NCBI RefSeq assembly: GCF_014898815.1 | Contig: NW_026515406.1 | Span: 1,178,001 to 1,242,000, forward strand | Direction: 5' to 3' | Source of the DNA: Panonychus citri | Taxonomy: Eukaryota; Arthropoda; Arachnida; Trombidiformes; Tetranychidae | DNA: 64,000 nucleotides | In this document: piece after piece, positions 49,701 through 59,488 of the stretch | How the letters are laid out: each line of letters opens with the position of its first letter | Numbering within the stretch: position 1 is the first letter of the stretch | Translations under genes and position numbers: made by a program | Notes under the pieces: model-generated | The model's database searches: none | Told to the model about the DNA's origin: nothing | What the model saw: only the letters and a program-made list of their open reading frames with translations

Positions 49701-50042
49701 CCAAACCATCCTGACAATTTAGAGATGAAAAGAAAATAATTTTGAAACGAAAATAATAATAATAATAAAATGGAAAGGTAAGAATTAAAATATTTACCTG
49801 AGGATTGTCAGGGAAAACATTATCAACCAAACGTTTATAACGAGGCCTTAAAGCAGAACAACAGCCACAACAACCTACCAAAAGAAAGGACATTTTAATC
49901 AATAAAAAAGGAGTTAAAGAGAAAAGAAAATAATGAAGACAATTAAATAAATTGTGAAAATAATAATTAGCTTACATTCTGGTGGCTCACAATGTTTGAG
50001 CCAACCTCCAAAACATTGTGACGGAAGTCCGCAACAAATCAT
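46721..50042 (-). CDS. EFR3: EFR3 homologue (rolling blackout/stambha A), PI4KIIIalpha membrane anchor
   Basis: EFR3 is a palmitoylated plasma-membrane protein that recruits TTC7-FAM126-PI4KA to make PI4P. Eight exons are proposed: 50042-49976, 49874-49798, 49710-49583, 49371-49221, 49103-47402, 47333-47242, 47163-47005 and 46927-46721. Together they make 860 codons (human EFR3A 821). The signature CCGCCSALRPRYKRLVDNVF follows a Cys-rich leader (MICCGLPSQCFGGWLKHC), so potential palmitoylation sites are more numerous than in vertebrates. Family blocks are EKLDRIGDYLAQKTARDLSR, GIKGVIRKTVSDDLQADIWD, KIVPSLLYNIQD, FEFVIRP-type helical repeats, and the C-terminal IQFPDLFVC that matches the EFR3 end. 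Phases close at every junction. The protein is largely an alpha-helical ARM/HEAT-like rod. Confidence 0.95.
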
Positions 50043-51375
50043 CAACCCGCCCCAATTTATCAGCCAGCGATAGGGAAATACTCAGCTAATCACTCTCTAG
50101 GTAGTGCAAATAAAGCAAAATAAATGTTCAATAATTGTTAAACCATTGAAAACGATGAGTTAACAACAATTAAGTGAAGTTCACTTTTTGTAAACAAAGA
50201 TAACAAAGGGACCGTTTTTAATTTACAAATGGAACAAAAAATTTACCAGAATTTTCAGTATTTTGGTTCTCGTTTGTTTTGATTAACCCTAATTCAGTTA
50301 CTAGGTTGACAATCCTTTCATAATCATTAATGATTATCAATTGACTGATAACTCAGTAACTTATTACTCTTTGCTGATCACTCGATGTTTTTGATTTGAT
50401 TAGACTAAATGAAGAAACCAACACTTTTAATCATCTTTTCATTAGCAGTAATTTTATCATTTACCACTGATTATCCACTAATTGTGAGTGTAGGTTGTTC
50501 CCTAATTTTATTGATCAAAAGTTGATCCCATTTCAAGAGACTAAATATTGAGGACCGAAATAATTTCCATTCGCAAGAGTTGATTAGTGAACGAAACAAG
50601 AGACTTTCATGTTTAGATAAAATAATCATTCAAATTCTAATGTTGAGCTTAATTAATGGTAAGAAAGTTCAGCTCATTTGCTTGGAACAGAGTAAAACTT
50701 TCCACTAGATTAATGGAAGTATAAGAGAACATTTTTTCTACCAATCGAGCATCTAATCAGCATTTCGAATATCGAAATTCGCGTGAATCAATTTCTAAAT
50801 AAAAATTATTCAAACTGTTATGAAGGAAGAAGCAAAGTTTAATAAGATTGAGAAGATATACACTGAATAGATTGCGAAAAGTATGTGAAAGATAAAGAGA
50901 GAAAGGAAAAAAGTGAAAAGATAAAGGAAGAGAAAAAAAGAAAAGAAAAAATGTTAAGTAATGTAAGATCTTAAATAGAAGTTGCATTTTTGTGATTTTG
51001 CTTTTTTGTTGTTTGATCCTTTAGAGCTTTAAGATGTGAAAGAGTAAGATGAAGATAAATGTGATGAAAGGACGAAAGATACAGGAGCCTTTTAAATAAC
51101 CAATTTAATATCAGCTTTTCTCAAAAAATTAGAAGTTAATATTTATCCTTATGAATAAGGTCCACGTCCGATGATAATTTGGATTCCTAAAGAGTCTCGT
51201 TCTTGTATTTCCTTTGATGATATTAGCTCCAGGTTCAGCTACCATCGCCATACCACCGAATCACTTGCCTTTGTTGTACGGGATTCATATACACGGCAAA
51301 ATGAGAGGAGGAAAGGAGAGATGAGATGATAAATATGTGTGATTATATAGTGATAGAAACCCTCATAGCCATTGA
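50043..51375. other. Intergenic, EFR3 promoter and PTBP 3' UTR
   Basis: There is no confident gene. The right half is probably the PTBP 3' UTR and is GA-rich at 50870-50960. A slightly GC-richer patch at 51160-51300 (minus strand contains FGGMAMVAEPGANIIKGN between stops) could be a relic coding fragment, but I cannot assign it. Confidence 0.4.
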
Positions 51376-54167
51376 TTATATGGATGATTTGGAGAAAGAT
51401 ACTCGTAAATGGCTCGCTTCAGACAGTTGATAATTGTGCATTTTAATCAATGCGTGGACTGCATCTTCAGCAGATGCTAATTGAGTCAAGGCCATTTTTC
51501 TATCTTTCGGGAAGAATTTAAAGTTGACCACTTGGACGCCAGCTATTTGCTCAAACGCTTCTCGAATATCTTCTTCGTTCGCTGATGAAGGAATGTTAGA
51601 AAGGTGAAGCGTTGAACTGGGTGGATAAATGTTCTGATAATTTCGGGAACCAGGTTTCTTGAATCGGTGAAGAGTAGAATTTGTAAAATCCTTTGTGAAA
51701 CCAGAGTCAGGTTGACCTTCTTTAGGCGTTTGAACACATGAATATTTAGATGCTGAAATTTTCATGGGCTTGCCAAAGAGTTTAACTTTATCAAGGTAAG
51801 TCATTGCTATAACGGTCGAGAGGAAGAAAGAGAAGATGATTAAAAAACAGAGTTATTGCTGACGATTCTTCAATAAACTTACCCAATTGAGCTTGTTGAG
51901 GTTCACTCATTTGAATAAGAGCATTATCCTTTTTGTGAAATAGAATTTTTACTCTCATGACGTCACCATACACACCTAACGAATATAAAAATTGAACGAA
52001 AAAACAGAAGACGTAGAAATGGGAAGAAAATATTGAGATTAAAGATATTTTCAAGATTAATAGAAATATGAAAGGTGAGGGAGCCTCAATAGATTATCAT
52101 ATCATAAAATCGCCAGAAAAGGAGTAAGTCATTCTCAAGATAGCTCTAAAGTCTAACCTGAGAAGACAACGATGAAGATGATGTAAAAGATGAGCGATAA
52201 AAGGATAGTGAAGGGTATTAATTTTGGATTAGGGGAAAGTAGGATTCGGTTTTATTTTTGAGATCGTTTAAGATGAAAAAAAAAGAAAATAAAGTTGTGA
52301 ATATGAAATAGAAAGAAACATACCAAAAAGAGTGAAAATAGCGTCTGGAGTGACCATCTAGTCATAGAAATTATTTTAAAGTTGATTTCGTGTGTTGGGA
52401 TTTTAATGATAGGATATACAACATGGTGGAGGGTCAAGACATGATATTTTTTTGATAAATGTATATTTGTCGCAAGGATCAGGAAAGAACATGGAAAGAA
52501 AGAAAGAGAAAGAGAAAGAGAAGAAAAAGAGTGTATAGTAAAGAGAAAGAAAAGAGAAAGAGATAGTAAAAAGTAATAGGAAAAGTAAGAGAGTGAAGTT
52601 GAAAACATAAATATTATCTGAGCGATAAAAGAGAGAGAGAGAGAGATCACAAGAGAGAAAAGAGGAAAGATGAAAATGATAGAGAGAAAGAAAGAGTAAA
52701 GAAAGAGACAGAGATTGAGAGAAAAAAGAGAAAGAACAAAAGTAAGAGAAGAAATAAGAGGGAAAACATAAGAGATGAAAAGAAAACAAAAAAATGGTTG
52801 AAAAGTGAAGCAAAGGTAAAGGGCGGGGGAATCCTAGTCGAACTTTATATTGAATGTACAAACTATATCTCTGTCCCGTCTTAATGTCTTACTCAACAAG
52901 TCTAATTTCTAATCTCTAACATCTAAATTTCTCTGACCTAAAAACTGTCGACTATGAAATATCAACGAAAGCCTGATGGAAACTAATTAAAAGATAATCT
53001 CTTACATTTAATCGTTTTTTGCTTATCTCTCACTAGAAACAAACTGTTAACATGAGTGAATGATAACTTACCTGTTCATTGAGATTTGAAGCTAACAGAA
53101 CACTACCCATTCCATGAAGTCCTGGTGAGGATAAAGTTGAAAAGGCATGAGATGGATTGACAGCCATGGAACCAGGGAGAGATCCCCCTGTGAGAATAAT
53201 AGAGGGAAGAGAAGCATAAGTTGAAATATTTAGAAAATAAAACAGTCAAAAGAGTATAGGTAAACATATTTGAAAGGAGAACATTTTTCTCCTAAAAGAG
53301 AAATAGTGAAAAGGTTAACTAACCAGGAGGTAAGAGAGGGTTAGTGAAATCTCGACTTTTGTCATTGTTATATTTCACGTTAATGTTTGATAATTTGGAG
53401 AACTCAATTCGTAGCACATTTCCAGATGAGAACATTTGTTGACCATCTAAGGCTTGTTTAGCTGTTGACGCATTGAAACTTGATTCGTATTGTATCAAGG
53501 CTTGGAATGTGGCATTTTTGGTGAAAGTTACAATTTTGGTCACTTTTCCGAAGCGTGAAAATATTTGATAAAAGGTGTCCAAGCTAACAGGGTAAACAAT
53601 ATTGTCTACAATGACTCTTAAAACTGTACTGGCTCCCAAGGAGTCTCCATTACTGCTGTTGTTTTTACTATTTGGAGGTGAGGTACTTTGATAGCTGCCA
53701 TCAGCATTGGGTCCAAGAAGTGATTTTTTAAGTTCTTTGTGGTTAGAAAATTGGACATATACTTGTCGACCACGGATACAAGGTTGAATTGGTAGGTTAT
53801 TAGGGTCAGCCCAATAGTTAACCATTTGTTGAGCTGAGAATGAGTCAACAAACTCAAGGAAAGCTTGACCTTTTCCTCTTAAAAGGAGAACATTGGTTAT
53901 TTTACCAAAAGGGGTTCCAATACTGAGAACATCGTTTTCGGTTGCTTCCATGGGCACATTACGAATATGTACCACACGAGATGGGGAAGGAGAGGGACAA
54001 TTAGATGAAGAGTCGTTTAACATTTTAGAGCCGTTAGATTCAGATGATCCTATTGTACCAACACCAGACGATTCAATTTTAAGCTTCTTTGCTTCATTTT
54101 CTTTTTCACTCATAATAACGTCATTGTCAGGGTGGAGAAGATCTTCAGAACCTCGTTTAATTGACAT
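51376..54167 (-). CDS. heph: Polypyrimidine tract-binding protein (PTBP/hephaestus), four RRMs
   Basis: This nuclear/cytoplasmic RNA-binding protein binds CU-rich RNA and represses exons. Exons are 54167-53324, 53187-53072, 52357-52324 (34 nt), 51975-51883 and 51806-51376, giving 505 codons. The start ATG at 54167 gives [16 protein letters not shown], resembling the KRGSDEL of PTBP1. RRM1 has [20 protein letters not shown] and GQAFLEF. RRM2 has [20 protein letters not shown] and FQALIQYES, followed by [18 protein letters not shown]3 is assembled from three exons: [22 protein letters not shown] and [23 protein letters not shown]4 has [19 protein letters not shown] and [10 protein letters not shown], ending [10 protein letters not shown]. 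All match PTBP family proteins closely. The microexon has the same 34-nt length and position as vertebrate PTBP1 exon 11. Confidence 0.96.
52324..52357 (-). promoter_or_regulatory. 34-nt PTBP microexon, likely autoregulated
   Basis: The exon encodes [11 protein letters not shown] plus one base, with acceptor GACTAG and donor G|GTATGT. At 34 nt it is not a multiple of three, so skipping shifts the frame inside RRM3 and would trigger decay. In vertebrate PTBP1 the equivalent 34-nt exon is skipped under PTB control as negative feedback. Confidence 0.75.
52358..53071 (-). promoter_or_regulatory. CU-rich intron upstream of the PTBP microexon
   Basis: The plus strand at about 52487-52800 is almost pure purine (GAAAGA, GAGAGA), so the transcribed strand is a long UCUUUC/CUCUCU tract, the sequence class bound by PTB. 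It lies directly upstream of the 34-nt exon. Autoregulatory binding is inferred. Confidence 0.55.
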
Positions 54168-54461
54168 CGATGTCCAAAGCTCGAACCATACACGAAGGTT
54201 GCACGTTTGATTATCGACGTTCAATCAAAAAAAAAAGAAAATAAAAATAAATACAAAAACTAGACAAACATGAGAGGAAATTGGAAGATTCGCTTTTCTT
54301 TTGTTTCACAAGACACAATTTACTTCACCCTAAAGAAAAAGAGAAAGAAAAAACAGATAAATGATGATGGATGTGATGATTAATTTGATAAAAGGATGAA
54401 GACAAACATGAGAAAATATGAGAGATGAAGATAAAAAACTGAAATCATACACCGGATACGG

Positions 54462-54476
54462 AAACCGCTGCGGTTT
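54462..54476. repeat. 15-bp palindrome upstream of PTBP
   Basis: AAACCGC-T-GCGGTTT is a perfect inverted repeat with 7-base arms, about 295 bp upstream of the PTBP start and 36 bp from the retrotransposon 3' end. It is GC-rich against the local background, so a regulatory site is possible. Confidence 0.45.
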
Positions 54477-54499
54477 GTTCATATACAAACCAAGGACCA

Positions 54500-54511
54500 A
54501 AAGAAACCAAG
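54500..54511. repeat. Candidate target-site duplication, left
   Basis: AAAGAAACCAAG, identical to 62419-62430. It lies on the 3' side of the element. Confidence 0.5.
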
Positions 54512-54548
54512 TGAATCTACTAAAAGCAACTCTTTGAGTCGCGCTGAG

Positions 54549-57500
54549 TTAACAGCTGCTCCCGCTATCCGCGGCTCCCTCATTGGGAGTCGATACAGTG
54601 TATCTCCGGCGAGCATATTTGTCGGCTTCTCGAGCCAGTTCATTGTATATTCTCGTTATACAGTCCTTGATGGTTTTCTCTTTGTTTTTCATTATTATCC
54701 AACCACCCCTTGGCGTCCAATCATCGCACTTTTTTAAGTGATTAATCGTCATTGGTGTCTTGCATCTGTGCTTCAGTTGCCATGCATAAATTCTAATATA
54801 CACTAACTCTTTCATCAGTTTCGAGGAGAAGAAACGGTTCTCATGCTGTAGAGTCTTGTTACCTGGTCTGAATATTAAGTTGCATATGTTTCTATCTTTT
54901 ATGAATAATTCTTCTTCTATTTTGTTAATTCTTTCTCTTATAATTCTTTTCATTTGTTTTTGATTCACCAGCGGTCCACATGGCTCAGAATCGATATTCT
55001 CACTGCATTTTTCCGCTGTTACTATACACACATCGATCCCTTTATCAGCAGTGAGTTGATATAAGAGTTTTTCGTTACTCGGATGCATTTTGAGCCCAAC
55101 AATCATTTTCCCTCTGTTTATAACATCCTCAAGGATGAGACGATGACATAGTCTTTCGTTATTGTAGCTACATATCTTTATCTCTTCATCTTTTAGATAC
55201 CAGTGTCTGTGTTCTATGTTATCCTCGACGCAGATTCCATCATACGTCCTCCTCAGTACCACCAGACCTGGTCTTATCACATTGATTTTATCGCTAAGTT
55301 TGTCATTCTTATCCCAATATGTTTTTCTTTTCAGATCTTCGAACATTTTCAACACGGGGAACGATTCTTCATCCGCCTCATTCTCAAGCAGCTTGTATAT
55401 GACATTTACCATATATTTTATGGCTGGATTCGGCAGTCCATGCACAAACTCGAACCATCCTATCGAGAGTTTGCATTTTGTCGTCAGCCGGTTGGTTATC
55501 TGTCTGCCAATTTTCAATAACCGTTCCATTTGATACACGAAGAGTTGGTTATTCAACCAAGGGGCCAGGCCAATATGATCCATAAGGTGAGAGAGGTAAG
55601 TGTTATAGAGTAGTCTCATTTGTCCCACTCTGACTTTCTTGAATAACCCTAATTGTATCGAATTTAATTTGCTTCTTCCAACACATTCATTTATGACCAG
55701 ACTCTCACTTTTTTTGTGAACCATTTCATAGCCTAGAACAATGTTTTTCCACCATTTTGTCCCAGTTCGTATACGTTTCGTTTTCTTCTCATTTATGTCA
55801 AGATTGATCATATTCATCGCCGACTTCACTTCCTCTATTGCTGATCGTGCATCATTGGTTACTATTATTATATCGTCAGCGAAAGCCCAGACCCGTTTTT
55901 CATATGGTTTACGGTTCAACCAACGCAGCATTTCATCCATTCCAAGAATAAAAAGCACAGGGCCGAGGCCAAAACCTTGTAGTCCCTCAGGGTCATCTTG
56001 AACAGTTATATTGCCTCCATCCATTGTCCTCACTTTCCTATTACTCGCAAAGTTGATAATAAGCTGTCTGGTGTTTCTATCCTCCATTCTATCCAATCGT
56101 TCGAAGATCGCCTTTCTACTGATCTTATCAAATGCTTTTGAGAGATCGACTGCAAGGCATTCGTTGTATTCATCTTTGGATTCATAGATGTTGATCATCA
56201 TGTCCATTCTATCCCTATGCAGATATGCAAATTGAAGGTCAGTATCAATTTGGTTTATCGCCCATTCTTTTAGTCGCTTGGTCAAAACGATATCTACAAG
56301 CTTTCCGACAAATGATTGCGTCCTTATTAGCCTGTGGCCACCAGCGGGTTTTGGCAATTTGGTTCCACCACTTATCAGTAATTGACATGGTATTTTTCCT
56401 TCTTTAAGAATGTTGTCAATCGTCCAGATTATAGTCTCTTTATGTAGTTGCCATACTTGATTCCATCGCTTAACTGTAAAACCATCGGCCCATCCAGAGC
56501 TTTTCTTGAAAGGATGATTTTCTAGAAGTTTGCGTTCATCGTTTCTTAAACCAGTATTCGAAGGGAAGAAGTTTTGTCTCACAGGGTCTATGGTCTTAGT
56601 TTCCCCAATTAACCACATCTTCTTGCTTATTGCAGGTTCGATTTCTATTCTCTCAGTTATCTTCATTTCGCCAATTACTTCAATCAGTCTCTTCCCTGAC
56701 ATTTGGTGATACTTAATGTCTTTAGACTTATTTATACTTCCTTTTAGACTCTCGATTATCATTTTTCGACAGGGGCCAGTGGTATTGTTTAATCTCTTCT
56801 TCAATCGTTTTGATCTTCTGTTTAAGTTGGTGATCTTTTTGCTACCCACGGGTCTTGCCAATTTCATAATGTTGCATACCATTTGATCTGTCATCAGTGT
56901 AGGGATTAAAGTTTGGTTGTATACCGGAATTTTCCTGTTAAAGGGGTTCATCTTGAAAATATTGTATCTGATTTTAACACTCGTACCAATTATCTTGTGA
57001 TCTAGTAGATTTGATTCAACATAGAAGCATTTGTTGCTAAGTATTCTCGCATTGGTTAAAATTATATCGATTGAAGATCCACCATTGTTATTTTTCCTCG
57101 TTGGTGTGTCATTTTTCATCAGCGACACCATTCCCTTCTCTTTGAGCACTGCTTCTAGTTCTTTCACCAGATCTCTTGAGATTCCATTATCTTTCCTCGG
57201 AATTTTGCACCATATCCCACATTCAATGTTGACATCCCCAACTATGAAGGTAGGCAGCTTCAAGTCCAATTCGTCTACTAATTCTTTTAATCTTTTACAG
57301 ACAATGTCACTGTATGGTGATCTATACACACCAATAATCATAATCACACAGTTTCCTTTCTTTACGATGGTCGCGATGATGCGTTGATGGATAAGAAATT
57401 TCTTCAGGACGAACCAATCTTTCGGAAGTGTGAGTGACAGTTGGTCTGCCATGATTTTTCCTGCTAACGGGTCGTTGTCACCATCTTCACAAGCAATTAC

Positions 57501-57587
57501 AATGGATCCTGTGTCTCTTAGTTTTTCGATGATCTGGTTCGTCTTAGTTTTTCTTCCCAAGTTTACACAAATAATATTAATATCCAT
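54549..57587 (-). CDS. Retrotransposon ORF2: endonuclease and reverse transcriptase (1012 aa)
   Basis: The protein nicks target DNA and copies the element RNA at the nick. The start used is MDINIICVNLGRKTKT at 57587. The N-terminal apurinic-type endonuclease shows the catalytic Glu region ACEDGDND, GVYRSPYSD, FIVGDVNIECGIW (family GDFN), SSIDIILTNAR and LLDHKIIG (Asp-His pair). The reverse transcriptase follows: LPKPAGGHRLIR, GKLVDIVLTKRLKEW, motif A LAVDLSKAFDKI, motif B EGLQGFGLGPVLFILGMDEM, and motif C VWAFADDIIIVTND. Motif B lacks the usual PQGS and reads LQGFGLGP. The C-terminal part contains HRCKTPMTINHLKKC, a possible remnant of the Cys/His motif seen in many LINE ORF2 proteins. Both catalytic centres appear intact. 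Confidence 0.92.
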   Translation of the reverse strand: MDINIICVNLGRKTKTNQIIEKLRDTGSIVIACEDGDNDPLAGKIMADQLSLTLPKDWFVLKKFLIHQRIIATIVKKGNCVIMIIGVYRSPYSDIVCKRLKELVDELDLKLPTFIVGDVNIECGIWCKIPRKDNGISRDLVKELEAVLKEKGMVSLMKNDTPTRKNNNGGSSIDIILTNARILSNKCFYVESNLLDHKIIGTSVKIRYNIFKMNPFNRKIPVYNQTLIPTLMTDQMVCNIMKLARPVGSKKITNLNRRSKRLKKRLNNTTGPCRKMIIESLKGSINKSKDIKYHQMSGKRLIEVIGEMKITERIEIEPAISKKMWLIGETKTIDPVRQNFFPSNTGLRNDERKLLENHPFKKSSGWADGFTVKRWNQVWQLHKETIIWTIDNILKEGKIPCQLLISGGTKLPKPAGGHRLIRTQSFVGKLVDIVLTKRLKEWAINQIDTDLQFAYLHRDRMDMMINIYESKDEYNECLAVDLSKAFDKISRKAIFERLDRMEDRNTRQLIINFASNRKVRTMDGGNITVQDDPEGLQGFGLGPVLFILGMDEMLRWLNRKPYEKRVWAFADDIIIVTNDARSAIEEVKSAMNMINLDINEKKTKRIRTGTKWWKNIVLGYEMVHKKSESLVINECVGRSKLNSIQLGLFKKVRVGQMRLLYNTYLSHLMDHIGLAPWLNNQLFVYQMERLLKIGRQITNRLTTKCKLSIGWFEFVHGLPNPAIKYMVNVIYKLLENEADEESFPVLKMFEDLKRKTYWDKNDKLSDKINVIRPGLVVLRRTYDGICVEDNIEHRHWYLKDEEIKICSYNNERLCHRLILEDVINRGKMIVGLKMHPSNEKLLYQLTADKGIDVCIVTAEKCSENIDSEPCGPLVNQKQMKRIIRERINKIEEELFIKDRNICNLIFRPGNKTLQHENRFFSSKLMKELVYIRIYAWQLKHRCKTPMTINHLKKCDDWTPRGGWIIMKNKEKTIKDCITRIYNELAREADKYARRRYTVSTPNEGAADSGSSC

Positions 57588-57715
57588 GGTTTTCACTATT
57601 AAAGAGATAGTTCAACTCAACGTTATTGTTATTTGTTCACACAACTTCAATTGAGAGATAAGAAAAAAGAAATGAGACAGTTATGTTTTAAGCTGAGGGA
57701 AGAAACTGTTTATTG

Positions 57716-58129
57716 TTATTCTGATTTTGTTGAGGCTTTTGTTGCTTCGTCAATGGCTTTACAATCTTCTTCGCTTTTAACAAAGATTATTCTCTTGTTT
57801 TGCTTTTTAAGCATTACAAAATTATCAATTATCATTGACAAGTAGTTGAAGTCTAGGGCCAGGAGGTCAATTTCCACTTTTTTCCAGTTGAAGATTGTCA
57901 GTTGGAAGCCCTTGCCAAGCAGATCACTTATCTGGTCCATTAGCACTAGAGTGACATCGATCGAGTAACCGAGGCCAAAGATTAGACTAATAAAACCATC
58001 GTCTTTTCTCGTCCATATCCCCTTGGAATCCAACTGTTCAGTGAAAGCGTCCATGGGGCCTCGAAGCTCCACCATTAGCATAGCTTCGTCTTCAATTGAG
58101 AAGGTAATGTCACTTGACGAGTAAAACAT
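57716..58129 (-). CDS. Retrotransposon ORF E, 137 aa, unknown
   Basis: The start is ATG 58129 (MFYSSSDITFSIEDEAMLMV). It is a mixed alpha/beta-looking sequence with alternating hydrophobic segments (ISLIFGLGYSIDVTLVLMDQ, LALDFNYLSMIIDNFVML) and a charged tail. No zinc motif or known domain is recognised. It sits between the Cys-rich ORF and the reverse transcriptase ORF. A longer frame exists upstream, but only with a non-ATG start. Confidence 0.6.
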   Translation of the reverse strand: MFYSSSDITFSIEDEAMLMVELRGPMDAFTEQLDSKGIWTRKDDGFISLIFGLGYSIDVTLVLMDQISDLLGKGFQLTIFNWKKVEIDLLALDFNYLSMIIDNFVMLKKQNKRIIFVKSEEDCKAIDEATKASTKSE

Positions 58130-58290
58130 TTTGATGTAACAAGTATAAGAGAAAGAGAGTGAATGAAGGAATATTTGTGAGAGAGAGATTGTTATAATGG
58201 TTAAGTGCACAATAAGAAGTGAGTAATAAGGAGTGAGTAATAAAGAATGAACTTTGCTCGGAACCAAGATCTTTTATGGTTCCCTCTGAT

Positions 58291-59163
58291 TTATGATGGT
58301 CTATTGACGCAGTTGTACATTACTGGAGAAACAGTTGAGATTCTTATCTTCTCCTCATAGTCATGCTCAACGTTAGCCAAGCCCATTTGTAGTAGTTTCA
58401 TCATCGGTTGGCACAGTGGGTAGCTGTTTACAGGATGTAATAAATCATTTCGATTTAGCGAGAGGCAAAGTGCACAAATTGGCGCGTTTCTACATCTATC
58501 CTTGTATGGACAATCTGGCTCCAAACAAACCGAGCATTTTTGGGGTCCACAGTTGTAATGGCGTTTAAAGTTGTTGCTTGTCATCAGTTTGAAGCACAGA
58601 GAGCATTGTTCAACATTCGTTGAATCGGCCACATAGAAGATCATTCCTCTAATGTTAAGGGTCCAATTCTTTTCTTTCATCGCGTCTATGTTATCGAAGG
58701 TGAAGGTAACTTGGGAGAGGCCATCGACTGTCTTGTAGACATTAACAATTTCTATATTTCTAAAGTCAAAGTCCGCTTCCTTCAGAAGATCTTCATGGGG
58801 ACCTATCGCATTGGTTTCAAGTAGGTTGTGTATCATTACAAACTTCGGTGGGTCACTTGTTGTTAAACGAAAAGCCATCGTAGGTTTCCACCAGCTCTTT
58901 CCCAAAAGTTCCATTCTCATTTCACTCAGGAATCTTCTCTTTATATTTAGGCATATCACCGCTTCATTTCTTTCAATTGATTCTTTGATAGCCCAAATTG
59001 AAATGGCTTCTTCAGCTCTTAAATGTTTCTCAATTTGCACTGCCTGTTGGGGAGAACCACATATAATTTCCGCCATCGATAGTTGGACAAAGGGAACAGT
59101 TTCAACAAAACGATTACCAATAACAGCTTTTGGGATATCGCAGGCTCTCGGGGTCACATTCAT
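58291..59163 (-). CDS. Retrotransposon ORF D, Cys/His-rich gag-like protein (290 aa)
   Basis: The start is ATG 59163 (MNVTPRACDIPKAVIGNRFV). The N-terminal two thirds is a mixed-fold region. The C-terminal third has three Cys/His clusters: CSLCFKLMTSNNFKRHYNC, CSVCLEPDCPYKDRC, and CALCLSLNRNDLLHPVNSYP followed by LC. These resemble nucleic-acid-binding zinc knuckles, but the spacing differs from the CCHC pattern of ORFs A and B. It probably binds RNA or DNA as a gag-type protein. Confidence 0.7.
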   Translation of the reverse strand: MNVTPRACDIPKAVIGNRFVETVPFVQLSMAEIICGSPQQAVQIEKHLRAEEAISIWAIKESIERNEAVICLNIKRRFLSEMRMELLGKSWWKPTMAFRLTTSDPPKFVMIHNLLETNAIGPHEDLLKEADFDFRNIEIVNVYKTVDGLSQVTFTFDNIDAMKEKNWTLNIRGMIFYVADSTNVEQCSLCFKLMTSNNFKRHYNCGPQKCSVCLEPDCPYKDRCRNAPICALCLSLNRNDLLHPVNSYPLCQPMMKLLQMGLANVEHDYEEKIRISTVSPVMYNCVNRPS

Positions 59164-59488
59164 ATTTTAAAGATTTCTAATTGATAATGTATGTTGCTGT
59201 ATGGGATAAGGAAGAGATCAAGAACAAGGAGAGGTTAATGTGATAATAAAGATTGTTTTCATTTTATTACCAATGGTCATAAAACATGTTATTGTTTCCA
59301 AAGATTGGAAGAGGTCAAGTTACTTACTTTATAGGGGTCGTTAATTATTTAAGTTCAGATGTACTTGTTTAGAGGTCATGGGAGTGGGTCATTAGGAAGA
59401 AAAGGTTGTTGGGTTGATAGTAGTGTTGGTGAACACGAGGTGTAAATTAAATCGATTAGGTGTTCACATGAGTTCCGATTATCGATTG

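Noticed and set aside
51160..51300. Possible coding relic in the PTBP 3' region (FGGMAMVAEPGANIIKGN)
   Set aside because: It is short, bounded by stops and has no recognised homologue, so it was left as a note only.
52252..52861. Two long Ser/Phe/Leu-rich open frames on the minus strand in the PTBP intron
   Set aside because: They are translations of the CU-rich tract and overlap in two frames; no plausible protein.
53893..57387. Plus-strand open frames opposite PTBP and the reverse transcriptase
   Set aside because: They are antisense shadows of strongly supported minus-strand coding regions.
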